Origin: Balanoglossus misakiensis
Taxonomy: Eukaryota > Hemichordata
Assembly (NCBI GenBank): GCA_040954595.2
Contig: CM082577.2
Span: 11,532,001-11,596,000, forward strand
Length of the DNA stretch: 64,000 nt
Reading direction: 5' to 3'
Of the stretch, positions 55,799-64,000 are shown piece by piece. Every line of letters begins with the position of its first letter. The stretch's first letter is position 1. Made by a program: the position numbers and the translations under genes. The notes beneath the pieces are model-generated. The model made no database searches. It was not told the DNA's origin and was given only the letters and a program-made list of their open reading frames with translations.

Positions 55799-55848
55799 GC
55801 TCACACACAATCCGTAGTTCTAATAGCACTTTTTCTTGCCTTACAGAA
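46214..55848 (+). CDS. Possible secreted triple-pentraxin protein
   Basis: Candidate exons are 46214-46423 (phase 0 end), 46997-47084 (phase 1 end), 53234-53830, 54009-54605, 54785-55381 and the last from 55847. All phases agree and give 696 residues, with the stop again formed as T + AA at the last junction. Residues 1-24 are a signal peptide. Residues 25-99 form a charged linker, and three pentraxin domains follow. The join over the 6.1-kb intron is inferred from phase and order only. An alternative is that the first two exons belong to another gene. Part of their product (EEYIVKLRDGLTDEEL) resembles the start of a subtilisin-type I9 propeptide, and the pentraxin cluster would then lack its 5' exons. 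The intron holds a 2.4-kb transposon. Confidence 0.5.
46997..47084 (+). CDS. Linker exon
   Basis: A phase-0 to phase-1 exon of 88 bases between TTATTCAG and GTGAGT. It encodes an acidic then basic stretch (DGLTDEELDLSRLSDR, then KRQDFPAN) with no cysteine. The phase-1 end is right for the pentraxin exons downstream. Confidence 0.6.
47517..49965. mobile_element. 2.4-kb element whose inverted ends are palindrome minisatellites
   Basis: The outer ends TACCGTGGCCGAAATCGACA are inverted and bordered by ATTTTAC on both sides (47510-47516, 49966-49972), a 7-bp target duplication. Just inside the left end are five 51-bp units (starts 47541, 47592, 47643, 47694, 47745). At the right end are three inverted units (49820, 49870, 49921). 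Each unit holds a 21-bp palindrome with arms GTGTAGGTTT and AAACCTACAC. The AT-rich middle encodes no transposase. The superfamily is uncertain. A 7-8 bp duplication is known from P and hAT elements. Confidence 0.8.
47834..47968. repeat. About 21-bp minisatellite inside the element
   Basis: Four to five copies of CTTCAAGTCCCCNNATGCCCAA stand in direct order, preceded by one inverted copy (GACTTGAAGTTGGGCATT), so the block can fold back on itself. Confidence 0.8.
50231..50379. repeat. 149-bp near-perfect hairpin
   Basis: It starts GGGGTTATTA and ends TAATAACCCC. The arms include TTTTGGTCGATAAC and GATGTCCGTATTTTGAC and their complements, closing around GAGTTGCGAAGCAACGAGTC. It is non-coding and may be the left end of an element that ends with a similar hairpin at 51218-51335. 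Confidence 0.8.
50440..50515 (-). other. tRNA-like sequence (SINE head or tRNA relic)
   Basis: On the - strand a B-box-like GGTTCAAATTTC follows an A-box-like TGGCTATGGGC at about the spacing of a tRNA, with GATCCCAGGGCGCCC in between. The acceptor stem does not pair well, so this is not a functional tRNA. It looks like the promoter part of a tRNA-derived SINE. Confidence 0.35.
51218..51335. repeat. 118-bp near-perfect hairpin
   Basis: Arms GGTTATTACGAAAA and GTATGCACGAGGACATTAGCG are mirrored on the right and close around a GC-rich loop (CGCATCGCCC/GGGCGATACTCG). The outer end shares GGTTATTA with the hairpin at 50231, in opposite orientation. Confidence 0.8.
51336..53085. other. Stretch without recognised genes
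   Basis: I see no exon, RNA gene or repeat family here. From about 53085 the sequence matches the introns between the cluster 1 pentraxin exons (ATGCCCCAAACATA, AATACTAGTAGTTC), so the duplicated segment begins close to that point. Confidence 0.4.
53234..53830 (+). CDS. Pentraxin-domain exon 1 of cluster 2
   Basis: A 597-base phase-1 exon with signature HHMCVTWSSSGG. The calcium loop reads LGQEQDDRRGRYDKSQ. It is closest to exon 2 of cluster 1 in its first half (GTTSLKLFVKQKSA) and ends in SNVC. Confidence 0.9.
54009..54605 (+). CDS. Pentraxin-domain exon 2 of cluster 2
   Basis: A 597-base phase-1 exon. The calcium loop reads LGQDQDDRRGRYNELQ. The preceding intron is only 178 bases and is open in frame with the exon, so an unspliced reading is possible but unlikely. 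Confidence 0.9.
54785..55381 (+). CDS. Pentraxin-domain exon 3 of cluster 2
   Basis: A 597-base phase-1 exon. The calcium loop reads LGQDQDERRGRYVKSE, so several putative calcium ligands are changed, including the final Gln to Glu. Calcium binding of this domain is doubtful. Confidence 0.9.
55549..55797. repeat. (ACAT)n/(AC)n compound microsatellite
   Basis: ATAC tetranucleotides flank a central AC run of about 75 bp. It sits in the last intron of cluster 2, as in cluster 1. Confidence 0.95.
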
Positions 55849-55985
55849 CTCAGAGTATTGGGGACGTGCAAGAATACTTGAAATGCATGGATATTCTTCT
55901 CCATTTCCAGTCATCACTGCCTGGAATTATTTATTTAAGTATTATTGATAGAAAATGCATGCTTTCTATCCGTATATAGAATAAA
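55847..55985 (+). other. Terminal exon of cluster 2 with polyadenylation signal
   Basis: Acceptor TTGCCTTACAG is followed by AACTCAGAG, whose AA completes TAA. AATAAA lies at 55980-55985 and again near 56047. The sequence is uninterrupted here, unlike its counterpart in cluster 1. Confidence 0.65.
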
Positions 55986-56059
55986 AACACTGATTATTTA
56001 TTCAATGATAATTGATAGAAAATGCATGCTTTCTATCCGTATATAGAATAAAGAACACG

Positions 56060-56947
56060 AATCACGAATCAAGTTACATTTTCTTGCTCTGTATTTTTTC
56101 GAAGCCCACACTGATATGCGATTTCACAATCTTACAAATTGGGGACAGTTAACACAGTCTGCGCTGTCTGATAATGAGAACGTGATAATCAGCCGAACAA
56201 TGTGCATACACAATCTTTCATAAGAGTGTATAAAAGCAGTGAAAATTTTAAAAAAAAACTTTAATAGGGGAAATATGAGGATGTCGAGACCCCCAGTATA
56301 GGTTGGAGCAGTACAATTACCAGCGCAGTGGGTAGAGTACAATTTCACAACAGGTCGCATTAACTCAACGCCGAAGTACTTTGCCGGAAATCCTGATTTC
56401 TATTCGGAGTACTTCGCCGGAAGTTTGATCAATGCACAGTAAACAGTATTTCACTGCATGGCAAAAACACCAGCCAGAGTGTATAAAGCCGGTCTTAAAG
56501 TTAATCATCTGCAACACTGCGTGTCAAATGGCAAGCGCGGACCCTAGTAATTGTTACTGTGACACAAAATCAAATCAATGAATTGGCAATTTTATCCCGC
56601 TCCACTGTATCTGCTAAGAATACTTGTTTGCAAATTTGTCTATTTTGCTGGGCGCTTTGGATAATGTTGTATCGCTGACAGCGGAGCTAATAAATCATTT
56701 GACTGAGTGAAAAATTCAACTGTCATCTCAAAAACATCGTAATTCTTGTGAAATTCAATATGACACATTTATAATTCAATCGTGAATACAAATCTGACTT
56801 AAAATAATGCATTTTCATGATTTTGTAGCAATATTCAGTGGGTTGATTTTACATTCAAAATGATGTAGCTTGTGCATACTATGTCTTTGCCTTCGACCAA
56901 TTCGCTACAGTACGAATTCTTTCTGTCCAATTCTTTGGGCGTCCGTT
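56060..56947. other. Spacer between convergent genes
   Basis: It begins with the 3' flank shared with cluster 1 (TCTGCGCTGTCTGATAATGA near 56157) and then has two imperfect copies of GGAGTACTTYGCCGGAA (about 56370 and 56405). No gene is seen. The 3' UTR of the P450 gene must lie in the right half, but I find no exact AATAAA on the - strand. Confidence 0.5.
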
Positions 56948-59900
56948 TCACTGCCTAGCCTTCACATTCAGTTTGATTCCATTTGGAGGTGATGAAAATG
57001 CACTTGTTCCAAGTTTCACGGGGATCTGGAAAATGGCAAATGTTGAAAATGAGGAAATAAGTACCGGTAATACGCAAGTGAAGCTGTATAAGGTAGTCAT
57101 TACTAGAGTTTAATACAATTATTAATGCAACACGAAAAATTGAGATGATCTTGACATAATTCGAGACCACGCCATCATTAACATTAGTGTAACGGGTTGT
57201 TTTCAACTGTGACTTTGTATCTGTCGTCTGCTTTCTGTTTATGTATTACACAACGCGCCATTGGATAGCATTTCGTGCGCATTAATTAAAGAACGTTTAT
57301 CATCCAATCAGTGAGATCGATTAATCTCACTCTATCGATCCCACACTCCTATTGGCCAGGAGTGTGAGAATGCATTAAATCATACCTCTGTCTCCGCGCA
57401 TGGCTCGAATGTGAAATTCTGGAAGATACGGACCAGTCCAATTTTAGCTTCCAGGAGAGCAAATCTCATTCCAATGCAATTGCGAGGACCAGCTCCAAAT
57501 GGTAACCATGCATAAGGATGACGTTTCTCTTTTTCTTCCTTGGTGAATCTAAATAAACGTTTCTTGTTAAACAGATAACATCAGTGGGGCATATGTTACG
57601 AGTATTTTAAAGGTGTATTCCATATAATACATCTTGTACCATTTTTGTATTATTTCGTTTAAAACGGTTTTAATGCATAATTTATGTTTGGGTTGTTCGG
57701 TACACCCCGTTTCCCGGTTGAAAATCTATTTTCTGTTACGCCAAAGAGTAGTTTTGAAGGAATTAACGAAAATATATAACCTTTTACCAATTCAGATTGT
57801 TAAATACGGTGAATTTCAACCAGTAATCATGCAACGTTTTGGGGGAAAATGAGGATACATATTACCTTTCTGGGATGAATCTTTCTGGTTCTGGGTAGAT
57901 GTCCGGATTGTGGTGGATTGCGTAGATTGAAAAAATAATATTCATGCCTTTAGGAATGTGTATACCAGCAATAGTGACATCTTCGTTACATACTCTGTCA
58001 AACCTGAAGAGTGTCGGATGAAATTTAATGCGAGTCCATGTCAGGTACTACAGTAATCCGGACGGCAAACTACACGGCTAATATTGCATTAAACGGTGAC
58101 TTATCACCCAACCAGATCTAACGGTCATGTTTTTGCATAGTTACTTAAAAAGGTGTCTTTAATATTCTTCGCGGAGTTCTCAATATAACGGCCAGACAGA
58201 CTGGGTAATTTGCTGGAGTTTGTGATGTGTATGGCCAATCGGTTGTGTTGAAAGGTTGTGGTCTTGGTGTAAAGTGCATGAACAGTATGAAAAATACAGT
58301 GGAGTAGAGTAGAGTAGAGTACAGTGCACTTCAATTCAGTACGATACAGTACAGTACAAAACATTACACCAATCTTCAGTACACTACACTACTCTACACT
58401 ATACCGCACCACATAGTACCATCTTGTTTTCTTAAGTGCAGTTTGTCATAATTCCCGTACATACCATTTTTCAATCACATTAGCACACGTCTTTCTATCT
58501 CACCTTATCGCAGGTGGATACATTCTGAGAGTTTCACAAACGATCATATCCAAATATGGCATCTTAGATATAGCCTCAAAGTTGGGTTCGTCATAGTTGG
58601 CCATGACGTCATCGATTTCAGTGCACAACTTATCCTGCACTTCTGGTCTGGTTGCCATTGTATAAGCAACAAAGCCCATCAAAGTGCTTGTCGTTTCATA
58701 CCCAGCCAGATAAAAGATCAACGCCTGCAAAGATATTACGATGTTCAGACTACCAGCAACAAACGGCAAACTGGCAACACCGTATTTCTTTCATGCCAGC
58801 AACGCGTTATCTCTAAAATTGTAACAACGTCTCAATTTAGTAGACAATGAGGCGCCCCCATCCCAATTGCGCAGTTGAAGTACGTGCGTGTTGAGAGAGA
58901 CCTGTCGACTCGAACACGGACGACGAGAGTTGTTTAGCGTGTCGAACGCTGCTCTACGAAGCTCGTAGTTACCTTCTGACCGGGACATTTGTGCTTGAAC
59001 GGACTGGGTTCCTCCCACTTCAGGTCGGTAGATTCCTGTGAAGCAGAGACGTGAATTTTGCCGTTCATAGTGCCGCGGGTTGCAGTGTATCCCGTCTGTT
59101 GAACTTTTTTAGAGATTGAGATGAGAATTAGCAGTGTAGGATAGAGACGACGTACCAAACTGCCGTGTTGTATTCTGAATTTGTGTTGTTGAAATAAATA
59201 CAAGGAAGAGTTTGAACCGCATTGCTGTGCGGACTGATAGTGTTGTGGCAAATTCGAGCGTGCGAGGCCGCCGCTAACCTTGCAACGATCACCCGGCCGC
59301 TTTCTCGACCTACGCATGAACTTGTTGTTTGTGGCAGCAAAATACTAACGTTGACGCGTCATCGCGCCCAGCGGTGGACTTCACAAGAATTTCAGATCTG
59401 GCTTTTTGTTTGTTTGGCATTCATGATTAATATATATCCATGTTCTTGTTCCGCTATTTCCATTCCGAAAGCCCCAAAGTTTTAAACATGTACACTTTGA
59501 CTAGAAAAGGCCTCAGACACCTTCATATGCTGTCCGGCAGCCGGGGTGGGATATCCGACTGCGGTGCAGCTCAAAGTGGCGTGGAGCTGGTCATGTTGGG
59601 AGCGGTGCAGCCGGCCGGTGGATCGACGTCCCACACTTTCATACCCGCCGGCGTGCGGCAATCGGCAAGAACCCATCGGGAGAAACCCAGTCCGTTCAAG
59701 CGCAAATGTCCCGGTCAGAAGGTAAACTACGAGAGCTTTGTGGAGCAGCATTCGACACGCTACACAACTCTCGTCGTCCGTGTTCGAGTCGAGTCTCCTA
59801 CCCCTTTCTGTTCACGTCTCTCTCTCAACGCGCACGTACTTCAACAGCACAATTGGGATGGGGGCGCCTCTTTGTCTACTAAATTGTGACGTTGTTACAA

Positions 59901-60510
59901 TTTTAGAGATAACGTGTCGGCGGAATCAAAGAAATACGGTGTTGCTAATGTGGCGTTTGTTGCTGGTATTTCGAATTCCGTGGTAATTTGTTCAAAGGGT
60001 CGGATTCTGCTGTCACGTCTGTCATATCATAACATTTAGATTCTTCCGCACACTTCAATGCATTGCTACCAAATCTAGGTCTTATATATTTACCGTGTTA
60101 ACCAACATGGAACATTCATGTGTAACGCATTAATTATTTTGATCCCAAAAGCTTACCTGTCCTAATATTTCTTCATTTGTGAATCCTTTGTGGAAATCAT
60201 GTGTGTCTAATTTACCATCTTTGACAAGTTTAACTCCATTTTCGTCCTCTTCTGCTTCGTTTTCTTTGATGTATTGTTCATAGACGTCATGTGCATCTAA
60301 CATCAATTGCAGAAAGTCTACTCTCTGGAAAATATAGTTTGTGATTTGCAAACTCCGTTATTCCTTCTGCTTAAAATTTGGCAACCAGCAAATATGATTA
60401 ACTTAATGCATATGATTAATTTAATGCATGTATGTATGTATGTATGTATGTATGTATGTATGTATGTATGTATGTATGTATGTATGTATGTATGTATGTA
60501 TGTATGTATG

Positions 60511-60544
<34 letters not shown>

Positions 60545-60730
60545 TGTATGTATGTATGTATGTATGTATGTATGTATGTATGTATGTATGTTTGTATGTA
60601 TGTATGTATGTATGTATGTATGTATGTATGTATGTATGTATGTATGTATGTATGTATGTATGTATGTATGTATGTATGTATGTATGTATGTATGTATGTA
60701 TGTATGTGTGTGTGTTTGTGTGTGTGTATT

Positions 60731-60763
<33 letters not shown>

Positions 60764-62298
60764 ATGTATGTATGTATGTATGTATGTATGTATGTATGTA
60801 TGTATGTATGTATGTATGTATGTATGTATGTATGTATGTATGTATGCATGCATGCATGCATGCATGCATGCATGTATGTATGTATGTATGTATGTATGTA
60901 TGTATGTATGTATGTATGTATGTATGTATGTATGTATGTATGTATGTATGTATGTATGTATGTATGTATGTATGTACGTACGTACGTACGTACGTACGTA
61001 TGTATGTATGTATGTATGTATGTATGTATGTATGTATGTATGTATGTATGTATGTATATATGTATGTATGCATGCATGCATGCATGTATGTATGCATGTA
61101 TGTATGTATGTATGTGCTGGGAAGTTTGTCTCTTTTATATGATTTGAAGAGAAACCTTTTTACAGTAACGTCAAAGAACATATCCAATGCACAGTGATAC
61201 AATCTTCCTTACCTTATTTGAGGGATCCTGGTTTTTCCGAATTTTGATTGTGTTTTCAGTTAGATCAACGAAGTACTGAATGACCTTCTTTGGAAAAAAT
61301 GAGATATCCAGCCAGTTCAGAAGTGGTACCAAGAACGGAAATAAAACTGGTGAGATAGATCGACGGAATATTCTCATCAATACGATTGCTTGAAAACCTC
61401 GGTATCTTCAAATGTATCGCGTTCAAAAGATTTGCAACAATGTTATTTCACAAAAGCAGTTTTATATAGTTCAGATGTTTAACTAGCCCTATAGCATTAT
61501 ATGTTTCTTATTGGTGATACTCAGTAATTTGACCCCCCCCCCCAATAAGGAGTAAAAATATTATAAGGTAGAAATAATTACAATAGTACTTACAAACAGT
61601 CAACAGCACAGGGTTGAAAAAACTAAAGTCAAAAGCCCGCTTGGCGTTCTTGGTGAAGGGATGGTCCGGATATTCTTGGGTATTGATGTCGACACCAAAT
61701 CCAGCACTAGCGATGCTGTCCGACACATAACCACCGAATACGCTGAGTTGAAAAATAAAGATATTTGAAAGGAACAGTAAGCTGTCAGTGTTTCGTTTAA
61801 TTGATCTTATTATCTTAATAGTTTTATTAAACTTGGTAAAACTTAACTGCCTGACTTGGTAGCCCCTTGGCAAGCTCATCTTTTTAGCAATATTATTTGT
61901 AATACGGTAAAAAACGTGCTGAGATTTGTATTGACTCAGTTGATTAGTTCAGTCAATACAGTCGCAAAATGTAGACGTAACATTTAATAAGTCATTCTGA
62001 TGCTTACTCTTTGCAAAGTATAGGCGTACTTTTTTCTGTGTGCTTACGCAAAATTCTCAGCATTGCATCCGCAGTTCTGTTGACAATGGGCGTCATCTGT
62101 GAAAAATAATGTTGAATGAGCCGTGATTAATGTATGTATGTATGTATGTATGTATGTATGTATGTATGTATGTATGTATGTATGTATGTATGTATGTATG
62201 TATGTATGTATGTATGTATGTATGTATGTATGTATGTATGTATGTATGTATGTATGTATGTATGTATGTATGTATGTATGTATGTATGTATGTATGTA

Positions 62299-62345
<47 letters not shown>

Positions 62346-64000
62346 ATGTATGTATGTATGTATGTATGTATGTATGTGTGTATGATTAAACAAAGTCTTA
62401 CCAATCTCATTTTGGCGCCACTAAATGCAGGTGTCAATGTATTCCTCTTTCTCTTCCAGTTTTCGTCAGCAAGAACACTGATACTGGAGTCGAATGGTTT
62501 ATTGTTAACGGGTAAGCGCTACAAGGTAAACATAGAGTCTAGATGATTAAGATTGACCCAAATCAAGAACTATGATCCATCTAAGACTAAAACGTTATGT
62601 TACCCTTGTACCCATATATACTGCAGTTTTTAAATCCCTATACACAAGTTGATGAGAATTTTCACGTAGAAATACCTGCTTTTTGTGTTATTTTCAAGAA
62701 AATGTACTCTTAAAAATCGATAAATATAAAATGAAACGAAATGCACCGTGGGAAAGACCAACATGGCGTCACTAACTATAAATATGATTAACCAAAGTTA
62801 CAGAACACTACATTGTGGTGTCACTATCATAATGTAAACTTCGCAAAACTTGATTAGAACCTAGAGAATGATGGGCACTGTAACAACATAATAATGTATA
62901 GTTGCAAACTTACCCTCCTGTTGTAAAATGACGTGAAGTGTCTGACGCAGATTTGTTTACAAATCTCTGGGTCTCCAAATACCAAAACCGGTTCACGACC
63001 TTCATATGTACTTTGAAAACGGACAAACATATCACCATTACTAGAAAAGTTTGGTGTTGCAATATAGCATGAAATCTGATAAAAAATACATGATTTGGTG
63101 AATTTTGTTGTGAATATACAATTAATACATATACGCGATATAGGCCTGATCAAAATAACTGATTTTAATTCAGCTAAATTTGTAGTAGGCCTACGTATAC
63201 AAATCTTAAAGTGTAACCCAAGTTTTGGGTTTATTTTTGGCGATTTGTTACAATTATCGCTTAGCAATTTTCACTTACCCGAAAACCTTGCCGTATTTTT
63301 TTAACCACTCGACATCCTTCTTGTAGAAACCCTTATGCACAGAAATGAATTTTGAATTAATCATACATCCAAGTAGTCAGGAAAACGAATGTATCTTTTT
63401 TTTAGTTTTGTTATCGGTGTACATCGGTATATGTTATTTTGTATATACATATCTTAGTGTCACTGCTACGGTCTTTCTCTGTCCCGATCTCTTCTACCGC
63501 CCCGCCTCTCCCCCATACACTTACTTGGTTCAGCTGAAACAAATTTCCAAAGAAAGGTCGCGGTGCCGGGCCAGGAATTCCCATGTTTTTGAATATTGAG
63601 AATGTCCATGTTCCATACCTTTGGGTTGAAAAACATAAGAACATCTTACATCGCAGGTGTTGGATTGGTTCCCAAATGTCAAAGTAAAGAGAGGATCTTG
63701 TGTTTAGAAGTCGTTCATACAAACTGAGTTGTTCTTATTTCATAAAATCAGCACCCGATAGAAATCCGTGTGATAATACCAATAAAGAGTTCAATGACGT
63801 TATCTCTGCCATTCAGGCAGGACAAGATCGTACTAGTTCACTTTAAGTTTACACAATCGAATGCCGCTAAGGGTTACCACTGGTATGTTTCCGAACTACT
63901 GATAATTATTTGGTTTAAGCTTTGTTGACTGAGTGGGAGTCTCTACTAATAAACCGGTACGCAATGGAATGTAACATACTGACCTAAACCAACGCTTCCA
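56948..64000 (-). CDS. Cytochrome P450, CYP3 clan (5' end beyond window)
   Basis: A microsomal haem monooxygenase. Exons in transcript order are >64000-63984, 63618-63525, 63331-63279, 63010-62914, 62518-62402, 62096-62008, 61742-61594, 61346-61213, 60324-60157, 58724-58504, 58003-57866, 57548-57386 and 57025-56948. All phases agree and give 505 residues in view. Only about 20 N-terminal residues (membrane anchor) are missing. Motifs are the hinge GIPGPAPRPFFGN, C-helix W-K-R-K-R, I-helix AGYETTS, K-helix ETLR, PERF and the haem loop FGAGPRNCIG. Exons of 94, 53, 89, 149 and 163 bases match the sizes I recall for vertebrate CYP3A exons 2, 3, 6, 7 and 12. Exon 9 carries an extra acidic stretch (KENEAEEDENG). 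No lesion is visible, so I take it as functional. Substrate unknown. Confidence 0.95.
57310..57366. repeat. Two adjacent small hairpins near a P450 donor site
   Basis: AGTGAGAT/ATCTCACT (57310-57331) and CACACTCCT/AGGAGTGTG (57342-57366) are perfect inverted repeats. They lie about 20 bases inside the intron that follows the haem-binding exon. Confidence 0.6.
58296..58400. repeat. Simple repeat of AGTAG/ACAGT pentamers
   Basis: GTAGAGTAGAGTAGAGTACAG and later TACAGTACAGTAC and ACACTACACTACTCTACAC occur in the intron behind exon 10. They can pair with each other. Confidence 0.7.
58751..59968. mobile_element. Foldback element in P450 intron 9
   Basis: Arms 58751-59018 and 59678-59968 are inverted copies with outer ends TACCAGCAACAAACG. 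They include CAACACCGTATTTCTTT, ACGTTATCTCTAAAATTG and TCTGACCGGGACATTTG or close variants. The element is GC-richer than the introns around it. Its left end is 26 bases from the acceptor of exon 10. Open frames inside are by-products. No transposase is seen. Confidence 0.82.
60428..61114. repeat. (TATG)n microsatellite in P450 intron 8
   Basis: About 690 bp of TGTA tetranucleotides with patches of TG, a run of TGCA and a run of CGTA. All apparent long ORFs here are by-products of the repeat. Confidence 0.97.
62129..62383. repeat. (TATG)n microsatellite filling P450 intron 5
   Basis: About 255 bp of TATG repeats with a TG core make up most of the 305-base intron between exons 5 and 6. Confidence 0.97.

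Noticed and set aside
55451-55948. A 165-codon frame continuing into the terminal exon of cluster 2
   Set aside because: It depends on reading through the ACAT microsatellite in an intron. The phase from the pentraxin exon gives a stop at the junction instead.
59440-59889. A 149-codon frame in P450 intron 9
   Set aside because: It lies across an inverted-repeat arm, has an equally open antisense frame and no recognisable motif.
60307-61202. Open frames of up to about 296 codons on both strands
   Set aside because: They are translations of the TATG repeat (Met-Tyr-Val-Cys or Tyr-Ile-His-Thr periods) and lie in a P450 intron.

Overview
The window is from an animal nuclear genome. It has split genes with GT-AG introns, domain-sized phase-1 exons, several families of short DNA transposons, LINE remnants and long tetranucleotide microsatellites. 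The gene content (EAR-repeat proteins, pentraxin-domain receptors, and a clan-3 cytochrome P450 with the exon sizes I recall for vertebrate CYP3A) fits a marine invertebrate, most likely a non-vertebrate deuterostome such as a lancelet, hemichordate or echinoderm. I cannot name the species from sequence alone.

Layout. (1) 0.9-5.5 kb, + strand: a secreted-protein gene with a signal peptide exon, a GCC2/GCC3 cysteine exon and an EGF exon ended by a stop. A fourth exon is split by a 413-bp transposon flanked by TTAA. It is probably a recently broken gene. (2) 7.6-24.8 kb: an about 8-kb unit repeated in tandem. Each unit holds a promoter-like block with a TATA box and a 12-codon first exon, followed by a two-exon secreted EAR-repeat protein gene. 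Copies at 12.4-14.4 kb and 20.4-22.4 kb are intact. A third promoter/exon copy at 23.5-24.7 kb starts the next gene. (3) 24.7-33.1 kb, + strand: a type II membrane protein with cytosolic tail, membrane segment, Thr-rich stalk, a domain I do not recognise and three pentraxin domains. (4) 36.0-45.1 kb: four tandem copies of an about 2.37-kb unit. Three carry an identical CCAAT + AAGATGGCGG block followed by a splice donor. (5) 46.2-55.8 kb, + strand: a signal-peptide exon and a short linker exon, both in the right phase to join a second cluster of three pentraxin exons at 53.2-55.4 kb. This gives a plausible secreted triple pentraxin whose first intron-exon copies may come from the array. (6) 56.9 kb to the right edge, - strand: a CYP3-like P450 with 13 exons, lacking only its first about 20 residues beyond the window.

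The EAR and pentraxin proteins are extracellular and lectin-like, have been expanded by tandem duplication and exon shuffling, and share a duplicated promoter block. This suggests a recognition or defence gene neighbourhood, but that is inference. The paralogous copies act as empty-site controls for each other. They let me fix the ends and target duplications of a LINE, a Harbinger-like element, two TTAA elements and a hAT-like element directly from the sequence.
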